In this document: positions 33,593-42,031 of the stretch, piece after piece | Numbering within the stretch: the first letter of the stretch is position 1 | Layout: every line of letters begins with the position of its first letter | Origin: Sphingomonas sp. BT-65 | GTDB lineage: Bacteria; Pseudomonadota; Alphaproteobacteria; Sphingomonadales; Sphingomonadaceae | DNA: 64,000 nucleotides | Assembly (NCBI RefSeq): GCF_026107375.2 | Contig: NZ_JAPCIA010000001.1 | Location: 1,922,001 to 1,986,000 of the forward strand | Reading direction: 5' to 3' | Notes under the pieces: model-generated | What the model saw: the letters and a program-made list of their open reading frames with translations, nothing else | What the model was told of the DNA's origin: nothing | The model's database searches: none | Program-made: the position numbers and the translations under genes

Positions 33593-34339
33593 ATGTCAGC
33601 CGAAGAACGGGGCGGCAAACTTTACCGCAAGATCGTGCAGGCGATCGTTGCCGACATCGCCAACGGCGTATTCCCGGTCGGCACGCGCCTGCCTGCGGAA
33701 CGCGACCTGACCGAGCGATTTGCGGTCAGTCGCCCGACCATCCGCGAAGCGATGATCGCGCTCGAGATGCAAGGCCTGGTGGAGGCGCGCAAGGGATCGG
33801 GCGTCTTCGTGCTGGCCTCCTCGACCGTCAACGGCGACCGGGAACTCGACATCGGCGCATTCGAGATCACCGAGGCACGCCGGCTGCTCGAGGGCGAAGT
33901 CGCCGCGGTCGCCGCGACGGAGATCGACGAAGCCCAACTTGCCGAGCTGCGCATGCTGCTGGTCCAGATGGAGCAGGAGGATACCGCCGCAGCCGAAGAG
34001 GCTGACCGGCGCTTCCATATCGCCATCGCCGAGGCGACGGGCAACGCCGTGATCATCGCGGCCGTCACGGATTTTTGGGACATGCGCTTCCGGTCACCGC
34101 TGGCGCGCGAAGTTCTCGTGAAGGCAGGCAGCCTGGGGACAGAGAGTCGCCTGTCCGAGCATGGCCGCATCCTAAATGCGCTCGAAGCGCGATCGCCGGA
34201 CGGCGCGCGCAACGCGATGCGCGACCATCTTTCCAGGGTCATCGAGCATCTTCTCGACGTGACCGAAACTGAGGCGGTCGAGCGCGCACGCTCGGAGACC
34301 GACCAGCGCCGGCGCGCGCTTGCCCGCCGCACGGTCTGA
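33593..34339 (+). CDS. FadR-subfamily GntR transcriptional regulator
   Basis: A 248-residue regulator. The N-terminal winged helix contains LYRKIVQAIVADIANGVFPVGTRLPAERDLTERFAVSRPTIREAMIALEMQGLVEARKGSGVFV, the classic GntR block (about residues 10-72). The C-terminal FCD effector domain has ITEARRLLEGEVAAVAA and metal-binding His residues in DRRFHIAIAEATGN and MRDHLSRVIEHL. FCD proteins often sense sugar acids or small carboxylates. Start 33593 is preferred because GAGGA lies 5 bases before it; ATG 33581 is also in frame. It diverges from the DUF1080 operon and precedes the TonB receptor, and probably controls both. Confidence 0.93.
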   Translation: MSAEERGGKLYRKIVQAIVADIANGVFPVGTRLPAERDLTERFAVSRPTIREAMIALEMQGLVEARKGSGVFVLASSTVNGDRELDIGAFEITEARRLLEGEVAAVAATEIDEAQLAELRMLLVQMEQEDTAAAEEADRRFHIAIAEATGNAVIIAAVTDFWDMRFRSPLAREVLVKAGSLGTESRLSEHGRILNALEARSPDGARNAMRDHLSRVIEHLLDVTETEAVERARSETDQRRRALARRTV

Positions 34340-34498
34340 TACCCGAAACTCGATCACCTCCCCATTTCACCGGACCCAAAACACCGGTTCACCGGGCGAA
34401 TTGCCGTGCATGCGCCATGGCGGCCGTACGCGCGTCACGGTAGCTGCGCGCGGCGGCAGCCTGCCGTTCCGAAAATCGGTCAGACGCTATTGCGATAG

Positions 34499-34533
34499 TT
34501 GCCTGACAGTGATAGCTGACAATCGAACTGACA
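34499..34533. promoter_or_regulatory. Repeated TGACA motifs upstream of the TonB receptor
   Basis: Three direct TGACA copies at 34504-34508, 34517-34521 and 34529-34533, the first inside TTGCCTGACAG, which is two mismatches from a TTGTCTGACAA-type palindrome. They share the half-site of the palindromes in front of the DUF1080 operon, so the same GntR protein may act here. Weak evidence. Confidence 0.35.
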
Positions 34534-34605
34534 GGTCAAATCGATCTTCAACAATCACATAGAGCGACGGATCATGCCGATCGCTCAGACCGACGGGAGA
34601 GAGGA

Positions 34606-37600
34606 ATGAGCCGGGATAGCTGCAGCAGGGGCCGCCTGCTTATTTCAACGAGCCTGGTGAGCTTTCTGATCGCGTCGCCAGCATTTGGCCAGACGGCTCC
34701 GCAACCCCCCGCAGAGCAAACCGGCCAGACAGGCGGTACTGCCGAACCTTCCCAGGCCGACTCGCAGGAAGCGGAGATCACCGTCACCGGCTTCCGCGCC
34801 TCGCTCGACAACGCGTTGAACCTGAAGCGGCAGGAAACCGCGGCGGTCGACAGCATCGTCGCCGAGGACATCGGCAAGTTTCCCGATTCCAATCTCGCGG
34901 AATCGATGCAGCGCATTCCCGGCGTAGCCCTGTCGCGCGGCGACGGCGGCGAGGGGCGCAACATCTCGGTCCGCGGCCTCGGCGCGCAATTCACGCGTGT
35001 GCGCATCAACGGGATGGAGGGCGTGTCGCAGGTGAGCGGCAGCGATATCCGCGGCGGCGTCGCCACGGGGCGCTCGTTCGACTTCGTGACCTTCCCGACC
35101 GAAATCTTCTCGAGCCTCGCGGTGCGCAAGACGCTTTCGGCCGACGTCGAGGAAGGCTCGCTCGGCGCGACCGTCGACCTGCGCGCGCCCAAGCCGTTCG
35201 ACCAGAAGAAGGACTTCGTCTTCTCGGGCACTGCGCGCGGCATCTACAACGACATCAGCAGGAAGGTCGATCCGCGGCTGTCCGCGCTGGTTTCCAAGAA
35301 GTTCGGCGACACGTTCGGCGTGCTCGGCACCATCGCCTATTCGAAGCGCCACATCGACGAATATGCCTATTCGGCCGTGGACATCCTGCCGTCCTACGTC
35401 GCAGGGCAGTCGCAATCGGTGACACTGCCGGGCAGTTCATCCCCGACGACCATCATCTTCCCTTTCTGTACGCCCGTCGGCTACACCTATCAGGGCGTGC
35501 CGGTGACCAGCCCGTCACCGGGCTATGCCAATAGCGGCGTCTCGGTGGGTGCCGACGCCAACAACTGCAGCGCCAGCAATCCCCGCACCAGCACGCAGGC
35601 GGCCTATGACTATATCATGAGCCGCACGGGCGTGTCGGGTCGTCCGGGTGGCGGCGTGTTCCTGCCGCGCCTGCCGCGTCCGGTGAAGGGCAGCCAGGAG
35701 CAGGAGCGTCTGGCCGGGTCGCTGACGCTGCAATGGAAGCCCACCGACGACACCGACATCTCGATCGACGGCCTGTATTCGCGCTTCAAGGTCAATCGCC
35801 TCGACACGATGCTCGATGCGCGCTCGATGGGCCGCACCGCCTCGAACAACGGCCAGCCGATGATGTCGATCCGCGACATCGAGGTCGACGATAACGGGTC
35901 GCTGATCTACGGCCTGTGGGATGGCGTGGACCTGCGCTCGGAGATGCAGGACGAGCGTTTCACCTCGACCTTCCGCCAAGTGAACCTCAACTTCGACCAC
36001 CGCTTCTCCGACACGTTTCGCATCTTCGGCCTGGCCGGCATCAACGAATCGAAATTGGAGGTGGACCGCCTGCAGGTCGCGATCGATTCGAACGATACCG
36101 ACAATTTCTCGATCGACTTCCGCGATAACCCGGACGTCCCGAAGATCAGCTACGGCATCGATCTGACCAATCCGGCCAACTTCCTCTACGGCCCGCCGCT
36201 GCCCGACGGCACGCAGCGCGGACAGATCTCGAGCTTCATCCGCAGGAACACCATCGTCAGCAAGACGTTCGAGCTCAACACCGAGTGGGAGGCGGCGCCG
36301 AACTTCACCGTCCAGCTGGGCGGCCAGTATCGCACCAACAAATATACCGCACGCGAGCGCCAGCTGATCCCTGCCCAGTCGTTGCCGCAGTTGCTGCCCG
36401 CAGGGGTGTCGCTCGCCGATATCACCTTCGTGACGAAGGGAATCGGCAATAATCTGAACGGCCAGATGCAGGATTTCGTCGCGATCGATCCCGACAAGTT
36501 CCGCGAGGCGGTGAACTTCAGCAGCTATCAATATTGCAGCGTGGAGTGCGCCAAGGGCACGTACGGCGGGGTCGATGAGAAATACAGCTCCGGCTACGTC
36601 ATGGTGAAGTTCAACACCGAGGACGTCTTGCCGTTCGCGCTGCGCGGCGATGCCGGCGTCCGCTACGTCCACACCTCTCTCGACACCTACGGGCCGATCC
36701 CCACCGCCGCGCCGGCCGGGTCGCCCTATCCCACGCAATATGTGATCTCGACGGTGAAGCGCTCGTACGACGACTGGCTGCCGTCGGTAAATCTCGCGCT
36801 CAACATCACGCCCGACCTCATCGCGCGCTTCTCCGCGGCGCGCGTGATGTCGCGTCCGTCTTACGGCCAGTTGATCCCCAGCGGCAGCGCGAACATCGTG
36901 ATCCGCACCGCCTCGATCACCAATCCCTATCTCGATCCGATTCGCGCCAATACCCTCGACGCCGCGCTCGAATGGTATTTCGCGCCCGGTTCGCTGCTGT
37001 CGGTCGCCTATTTCTATAAGGATATCGAGACCTATATCCAGAACACCAACCAGTTGGTGCCGTTCCGCGAGCTCGGACTCCCGCTGTCGCTGCTCCAGGG
37101 CACTGGCACCGGCGTCACTCCGGACGAACTGTTCAGCGTGACGCGCAGCAACAACACCGACGGTGGGCCGCTGCGCGGGTTCGAGGTGAACCTCCAGCTG
37201 CCGTTCCGTTTCCTGCCGGGAGCGCTCAGCAATTTCGGCGTGCTCGCCAATTTCACGCGCGTGCGCTCGAGCATCAACTACATCATCTCGCCGACCATCA
37301 CGCGCAGGGCGCCTCTGGTCGGTCTCTCGCCGGAAACCGCCAGCGGCACGCTCTATTATGAGGACAGCAAGTTCAGCATCCGGTCGACGGTCAACTACCG
37401 AGCGGCCTTCCTCACCGGCGTCCCGGGCCCGACCGACAGCGACGCGAACGTCAATGCGAGCTCGGTCTTCGTCGACGCATCGGCGTCGTACAACATCAGC
37501 GACAACATCAAGCTGATCGCCGAGGTGTCGAACATCACCAACGAGACCAACCGCCTTTACACCGACACCACGCGGAAAGACCCGCTGTACACCGCCTATT

Positions 37601-37641
37601 TCGGGCGGACTTACAGCCTCGCGGTAAACTTCCAGTTCTGA
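34606..37641 (+). CDS. TonB-dependent receptor
   Basis: A 1011-residue outer-membrane receptor of the Caulobacter/Xanthomonas type. A signal peptide (about residues 1-28, ending ASPAFGQ) is followed by a Pro/Gln-rich linker and the TonB box EITVTGF (57-63). The plug follows with IGKFPDSNLAESMQRIPGV and ISVRGLGAQFTRVRINGMEG. The barrel ends in the typical aromatic C-terminus YSLAVNFQF. Such receptors import oligosaccharides, and its position beside the GntR gene and the Gfo/Idh-DUF1080 operon suggests a glycoside as ligand. The ATG follows GAGAGGA. No SusD-like or inner-membrane transporter gene is nearby. Confidence 0.95.
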   Translation: MSRDSCSRGRLLISTSLVSFLIASPAFGQTAPQPPAEQTGQTGGTAEPSQADSQEAEITVTGFRASLDNALNLKRQETAAVDSIVAEDIGKFPDSNLAESMQRIPGVALSRGDGGEGRNISVRGLGAQFTRVRINGMEGVSQVSGSDIRGGVATGRSFDFVTFPTEIFSSLAVRKTLSADVEEGSLGATVDLRAPKPFDQKKDFVFSGTARGIYNDISRKVDPRLSALVSKKFGDTFGVLGTIAYSKRHIDEYAYSAVDILPSYVAGQSQSVTLPGSSSPTTIIFPFCTPVGYTYQGVPVTSPSPGYANSGVSVGADANNCSASNPRTSTQAAYDYIMSRTGVSGRPGGGVFLPRLPRPVKGSQEQERLAGSLTLQWKPTDDTDISIDGLYSRFKVNRLDTMLDARSMGRTASNNGQPMMSIRDIEVDDNGSLIYGLWDGVDLRSEMQDERFTSTFRQVNLNFDHRFSDTFRIFGLAGINESKLEVDRLQVAIDSNDTDNFSIDFRDNPDVPKISYGIDLTNPANFLYGPPLPDGTQRGQISSFIRRNTIVSKTFELNTEWEAAPNFTVQLGGQYRTNKYTARERQLIPAQSLPQLLPAGVSLADITFVTKGIGNNLNGQMQDFVAIDPDKFREAVNFSSYQYCSVECAKGTYGGVDEKYSSGYVMVKFNTEDVLPFALRGDAGVRYVHTSLDTYGPIPTAAPAGSPYPTQYVISTVKRSYDDWLPSVNLALNITPDLIARFSAARVMSRPSYGQLIPSGSANIVIRTASITNPYLDPIRANTLDAALEWYFAPGSLLSVAYFYKDIETYIQNTNQLVPFRELGLPLSLLQGTGTGVTPDELFSVTRSNNTDGGPLRGFEVNLQLPFRFLPGALSNFGVLANFTRVRSSINYIISPTITRRAPLVGLSPETASGTLYYEDSKFSIRSTVNYRAAFLTGVPGPTDSDANVNASSVFVDASASYNISDNIKLIAEVSNITNETNRLYTDTTRKDPLYTAYFGRTYSLAVNFQF

Positions 37642-37710
37642 TGCCCCCTGTCGCCATGGGCATCCGCCCGTTTGGGCCGTTTTCGTAGCAATTGGCGTAG
37701 CAAACGCTCT

Positions 37711-37739
37711 CTGGGGACCGTCTTTTGACGATCCCCCAG
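37711..37739. terminator. Hairpin between TonB receptor and tRNA-Leu
   Basis: CTGGGG-A-CCGTC and GACG-AT-CCCCCAG arms around a TTTT loop form a stem of about ten pairs with small internal mismatches. It lies 70 bases after the TonB receptor stop and just downstream of the tRNA-Leu 3' end, so it may end transcription from either side. There is no long T run. Confidence 0.4.
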
Positions 37740-37763
37740 CATTTTCAGCGCTTTGAGAGTATA

Positions 37764-37850
37764 TGGTGCCCAGAAGAGGACTCGAACCTCCACGGCCTTG
37801 CGACCGCCAGCACCTGAAGCTGGTGCGTCTACCAATTCCGCCATCTGGGC
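37764..37850 (-). tRNA. tRNA-Leu (anticodon CAG)
   Basis: An 87-base gene including encoded CCA. The acceptor arm GCCCAGA pairs with TCTGGGC, the anticodon stem CCAGC/GCTGG surrounds the loop TTCAGGT (CAG), there is a long variable arm as expected for leucine, and the T arm reads GAGGTTCGAGTCCTC. Its 3' end points towards the accessory sugar region. Confidence 0.96.
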
Positions 37851-37983
37851 ACGGGGTAGGCGGGCGCCTCTAGGGGACCGGCGGGGGGCCTGTCAACCGC
37901 TTCTCGCCGCCCGTCGCGGCACGGTTGCCCTTTGCCGCGTCACGCGGCATTGGGGGGCATTGGAACAGACTTTCGAGGGCGCG

Positions 37984-38916
37984 ATGAAGGACAGGCTGGT
38001 GACGGTGATCGGCGGCGGCGGGTTCGTCGGGCGCTATGTCGCACAGGCGCTGCTCAAGGCGGGCGCGCGAGTCCGCGTCGCCCAGCGCGATCCGCGCGAG
38101 GCGTGGTTCCTCAAGCCGCTGGGCGGGCTCGGCCAGACCCAGTTCGTCGCCGCGGACATCACCCGCGCCGACTCGATCACGCGCGCCGTCGCCGGATCGG
38201 ATGCGGTGGTGAACCTCGCCGGCGCGTTCGGACGCCGCGCCTATGCGGTGAACACCGCCGGCGCCGAGAATGCCGCCAAGGCCGCCGCAGCGGCCGGCGC
38301 AACTGCCTTCGTGCAGATCTCCGCGCTCGGCGCCGACGCACAGGCCGCGTCGGAATATGGCCGCTCCAAGGGCGAGGGCGAGCAGCTGGTCCGCGATGCC
38401 TTCCCTGCCGCCACGATCGTCCGGCCCTCGTTCATCTTCGGGCGCGAGGACCAGTTCGTGAACCGGTTCGCCGCGCTCGCCGCGCAGGCGCCGTTCGTGC
38501 CGGTGCTGCGCGGACAGGTGCGGATCCAGCCGGTCTATGTCGCCGACGTCGCGGCGGCGGTGGTGAAGGCGCTCGCCGACCCGCAGGTTGCCGCGGGCCG
38601 TACGCTCGAGCTCGGCGGACCCGACGTGATGACCTTCGCGCAGTTCCAGCGCTGGCTGGTCGAGGCGACCGGCCGTACCAAGGGCGTGGTCGAGCTGCCC
38701 GATTTCATCGGCGCCGGCATCGCGACGCTCGGTTTCCTCCCGGGCATGCCGATCAGCTGGGACCAGTGGCTGATGCTGCAGCAGGACAATGTGACGGCGG
38801 CGAACGCGCTGCCCGAGCTCGGCATCACGCCGACCCCGCTTGGCACGGTCGCGCCCGGCTGGCTGGTCCAATATCGCCGCCACGGCCGCTTCGCGGGCTC
38901 GCACCAGGCCGCCTGA
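37984..38916 (+). CDS. NAD(P)-binding protein, complex I NDUFA9-like family
   Basis: A 310-residue atypical short-chain dehydrogenase. It begins LVTVIGGGGFVGRYVAQALLKAGARVRVAQRDP, with GxGGFVG, and has VVNLAGAFGRR, VQISALGADAQAASEYGRSKGEGEQLVRDAFP and ATIVRPSFIFGREDQFVNRFA. This pattern matches the NDUFA9 family, which accompanies complex I in mitochondria and is common in alphaproteobacteria. The active-site Tyr-x3-Lys is reduced to YGRSK. The exact role in bacteria is unclear. The start at 37984 avoids a frame running through the tRNA. It precedes uppP by 57 bases on the same strand. Confidence 0.85.
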   Translation: MKDRLVTVIGGGGFVGRYVAQALLKAGARVRVAQRDPREAWFLKPLGGLGQTQFVAADITRADSITRAVAGSDAVVNLAGAFGRRAYAVNTAGAENAAKAAAAAGATAFVQISALGADAQAASEYGRSKGEGEQLVRDAFPAATIVRPSFIFGREDQFVNRFAALAAQAPFVPVLRGQVRIQPVYVADVAAAVVKALADPQVAAGRTLELGGPDVMTFAQFQRWLVEATGRTKGVVELPDFIGAGIATLGFLPGMPISWDQWLMLQQDNVTAANALPELGITPTPLGTVAPGWLVQYRRHGRFAGSHQAA

Positions 38917-38973
38917 CATCCGCCGCACCGGCAAGCGTAACGCCGGGCGCGCCCTGGCAAGGGGCGTACCCAG

Positions 38974-39774
38974 ATGAACGACATTCTCACCTACATCCTG
39001 CTCGGCATCATCGAGGGGCTGACCGAGTTCCTGCCGGTCTCCTCGACCGGGCATTTGATCCTTGCCGGCGAGTTGTTCGGGTTCAACGACACGAGCTCGG
39101 TCACCTTCAAGATCGCGATCCAGTTCGGCGCGATCCTGGCGGTGCTGGTCGCCTATTGGCGCACCTTCTGGGACCGCGGCATGGGCCTGCTGCGCCGCGA
39201 TCCGCAATCGGTGGCGTTCGTGCGCAACATTCTGATCGGCTTCGCGCCCGCGCTGGTGATCGGCGTGATCGCCTATGACGCGATCCGCGCGGCGATGCAG
39301 ACGCCGGTGATCGTCGCGGTCGCGCTGATCGTCGGCGGCATCGCGATCCTGCTAATCGAGCGGATCGTGAAGATCGTGCGTTACAGCCGCGTCGAGGCGA
39401 TTCCGACCGGCACCGCGGTGTCGATCGGCCTGGTCCAGTGCATCGCGATGCTGCCCGGGGTCAGCCGATCGGGCGCGACGATCATGGGATCGCTGCTGAT
39501 GGGCGTCGAGCGCAAGACCGCGGCCGAGTTTAGCTTCTTCCTCGCCGTGCCGACGATGCTCGCCGCGACCGTCTATTCGCTGTGGAAGGACCGCGCGCTG
39601 CTCAGCCTCGATGATTTCGGCGCGATCGCGATCGGCTTCGTCTCGGCATTTGTGGTGGCGCTGCTCGTGGTGCGGGCGTTCGTGAAGGTCGTCGGCCGCT
39701 ACGGCTTCGCGCCCTTCGCCTGGTATCGCATCGCCGCCGGCACGGCCGCATTGATCTGGTCGCTCGCACGATAA
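38974..39774 (+). CDS. uppP: Undecaprenyl-diphosphatase
   Basis: A 266-residue membrane protein (BacA/UppP) that recycles undecaprenyl pyrophosphate to the monophosphate carrier. It has the two conserved signatures: EGLTEFLPVSSTGHLIL at residues 14-30 and MLPGVSRSGATIMGSLLMG near 160-178. About eight membrane segments are visible and length is normal. The carrier lipid is needed for peptidoglycan and also by the exopolysaccharide system encoded to the left, although the gene is not part of that cluster. Confidence 0.96.
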   Translation: MNDILTYILLGIIEGLTEFLPVSSTGHLILAGELFGFNDTSSVTFKIAIQFGAILAVLVAYWRTFWDRGMGLLRRDPQSVAFVRNILIGFAPALVIGVIAYDAIRAAMQTPVIVAVALIVGGIAILLIERIVKIVRYSRVEAIPTGTAVSIGLVQCIAMLPGVSRSGATIMGSLLMGVERKTAAEFSFFLAVPTMLAATVYSLWKDRALLSLDDFGAIAIGFVSAFVVALLVVRAFVKVVGRYGFAPFAWYRIAAGTAALIWSLAR

Positions 39775-39914
39775 GGCCGTAACGGACCTAGTATTGAAAG
39801 TAAATTACACGGATAGAGATTGTCCGCCGCACCCCTCCAAATATAAGACAGCATTATTGACCTATATGCCGGTTTTTGCGTGACTCGCCTCGCGAAACCT
39901 GCCAACGGCGCGGC

Positions 39915-41384
39915 ATGGCCAAGGAAGTCATGCTCAAATTCGTCGATCGTGCGCAGGCGTTCCCGTCCAAGCGCGAGCCCCAACTGCGCGCGCAGGACTT
40001 TCGCGAGATCGCGGAACGCTATGCACCGCCCTCCGCCGAGGAACAGGCCGGGCGCTGCGCGCAATGCGGCGTGCCGTACTGCTCGGTGCACTGCCCGCTG
40101 CACAACCATATCCCGGACTGGCTGCGGCTGACCGCGGAGGGGCGGCTGCGCGAGGCGTATGAGCTGAGCAACGCCACCTCGACCATGCCCGAGATCTGCG
40201 GCCGCATCTGCCCGCAGGATCGCCTCTGCGAGGGCAATTGCGTCATCGAATTCTCCGATCACGGCGCGGTCACGATCGGATCGGTCGAAAAGTTCATCAC
40301 CGACACCGCCTGGGAAGAAGGCTGGGTCGAGCCGCTGATCCCCGGCCCTGCGCGCGGCCAGTCGGTCGGGGTGATCGGCGCCGGCCCGGCCGGCCTCACC
40401 GCGGCGGAGTATCTGCGCCAGTTCGGCTATGAGGTGCATGTCTACGACCGGCATGACCGTCCGGGCGGGCTGCTGACCTATGGCATCCCGGGCTTCAAGC
40501 TCGAGAAGCAGGTCGTGATGCGCCGCACCGACCGGCTCGCAGAAGGCGGCATCGTCTTCCACCAGAGCTTCGAGGTGGGCCGCGACGCGACGCTCGAACA
40601 GCTGCGCGCCAAGCATGACGCGATCCTGATCGCCACCGGCGTGTACAAGGCGCGCGCGATCAAGGCGCCGGGCGTCGGCGCCGCGGGCGTGGTCGAGGCG
40701 CTCGACTATCTGATCGCGTCCAACCGCAAGGGCTTTGGCGACGCGGTCCCGGCGTTCGACGACGGATCGCTCGACGCCGCGGGCAAGCATGTCGTGGTGA
40801 TCGGCGGCGGCGACACCGCGATGGACTGCGTGCGCACCGCGGTGCGCCAGGGCGCCGCGTCGGTGAAATGCCTCTATCGCCGCGACCGCGCCAATATGCC
40901 GGGCAGCCAGCGCGAGACCGCCAATGCCGAGGAGGAAGGCGTCGAGTTCGTCTGGCTCTCCGCCCCGCACGCGTTCGACACCAAAGATAATGGGGGCGGC
41001 GACCAGGTCAGCGGCGTGCGCGCCACCGGCATGCGGCTCGGCGCGCCCGACGCCAGCGGCCGCCGCGCGCCCGAGCCCGATCCAGGCTCCGGGTTCACCG
41101 TCCAGGCCGATCTGGTGATCAAGGCGCTCGGCTTCGACGCCGAGGACCTGCCCGCGCTGTTCGGCGCGGCCGAGCTCGGCGTCACCCGCTGGGGCACGAT
41201 CCGCACCGATGCGCGCAGCATGATGTCCAACCTCGACGGCGTGTTCGCCGCAGGCGACATCGTCAAGGGCGCGAGCCTGGTCGTCCAGGCGATCCGCGAC
41301 GGCCGCGACGTCAGCGAGCGGATGCACGCCTGGCTCAAGGCGCAGGCCGCGGCGCCGGGGCGCAAGGAGCGGGAGGCGGCATGA
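39915..41384 (+). CDS. gltD: Glutamate synthase small subunit
   Basis: A 489-residue NADPH-dependent subunit that passes electrons to the large subunit. The N-terminal region has two iron-sulfur cysteine groups: CAQCGVPYCSVHCPLHNHIPDW and CGRICPQDRLCEGNC. Next come the FAD-binding VGVIGAGPAGLTAAEYLR and the NADPH-binding HVVVIGGGDTAMDCVRTA, ending with GVFAAGDIVKGASLVVQAI. Start ATG 39915 (MAKEVMLKFVDR) is chosen; upstream residues are unrelated. It overlaps the DUF2059 gene by 4 bases. Here gltD precedes gltB, with another gene between. Confidence 0.95.
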   Translation: MAKEVMLKFVDRAQAFPSKREPQLRAQDFREIAERYAPPSAEEQAGRCAQCGVPYCSVHCPLHNHIPDWLRLTAEGRLREAYELSNATSTMPEICGRICPQDRLCEGNCVIEFSDHGAVTIGSVEKFITDTAWEEGWVEPLIPGPARGQSVGVIGAGPAGLTAAEYLRQFGYEVHVYDRHDRPGGLLTYGIPGFKLEKQVVMRRTDRLAEGGIVFHQSFEVGRDATLEQLRAKHDAILIATGVYKARAIKAPGVGAAGVVEALDYLIASNRKGFGDAVPAFDDGSLDAAGKHVVVIGGGDTAMDCVRTAVRQGAASVKCLYRRDRANMPGSQRETANAEEEGVEFVWLSAPHAFDTKDNGGGDQVSGVRATGMRLGAPDASGRRAPEPDPGSGFTVQADLVIKALGFDAEDLPALFGAAELGVTRWGTIRTDARSMMSNLDGVFAAGDIVKGASLVVQAIRDGRDVSERMHAWLKAQAAAPGRKEREAA

Positions 41385-42031
41385 TGCGCCTCGTCCTCGC
41401 CGCCAGCCTGGCGCTCGGCACGCCGACACTGGCACAGACCGCGCCCGCCGCGCCGCGCCCGCCGCTCGCCGCGTCCGATCCGGCGCGCCTTGCCGCGGCG
41501 GAAAAGGCGGTCGCCGTGCTGGTGCCCAAGGGCATCTACAACCGGATGATGCGCGAGCAATATCCCAAGATGATGGACGCGATGATGGCCCAGATGATGG
41601 GCAAGACCGCGGATGAGCTCGGCATGCCCGCCGGGAAGGGCGAGGGCGGCAAAACGTTCGGCGAGACTGCCGCGACCGCCGATCCGCATTTCCAGGAGCG
41701 GATGCGCATCATGTCGCGTGTGTTCGGCGAGGAACTGGGCGCGGTGTTCGACAAGATCGAACCGCGGGTCCGCGCCGGTCTCGCGCGTGCCTTCGCGCGC
41801 AAGTTCACGACGCAGCAGCTCGACGACATGAACGCGTTCTTCGCGACTCCGTCGGGCGCGGTATTCGCCGACCAGTATCTGGTGACCTTCATGGATCCCG
41901 AGCTGACCCAGGAGATGATGGCCGCGACGCCGGAGATGATGAAGGCGATGCCGGCGATCATGAAGAAGGTAGAGGACGCGACGGCCCACCTCCCGCCCCC
42001 GCCCAAGCCGAAGACCGACGAGAATGACTGA
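41381..42031 (+). CDS. DUF2059-like exported protein between gltD and gltB
   Basis: A 216-residue protein with a signal peptide MMRLVLAASLALGTPTLAQT and a helical, Met-rich body (YPKMMDAMMAQMMGK; FFATPSGAVFADQYLVTFMDPELTQEMMA). The segment FTTQQLDDMNAFFATPSGAVF is typical of DUF2059. Function unknown; the protein is predicted periplasmic. It overlaps gltD by 4 and gltB by 8 bases, so it is translationally coupled in the glutamate synthase operon although it is unlikely to be part of that cytoplasmic enzyme. Confidence 0.85.
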   Translation: MMRLVLAASLALGTPTLAQTAPAAPRPPLAASDPARLAAAEKAVAVLVPKGIYNRMMREQYPKMMDAMMAQMMGKTADELGMPAGKGEGGKTFGETAATADPHFQERMRIMSRVFGEELGAVFDKIEPRVRAGLARAFARKFTTQQLDDMNAFFATPSGAVFADQYLVTFMDPELTQEMMAATPEMMKAMPAIMKKVEDATAHLPPPPKPKTDEND

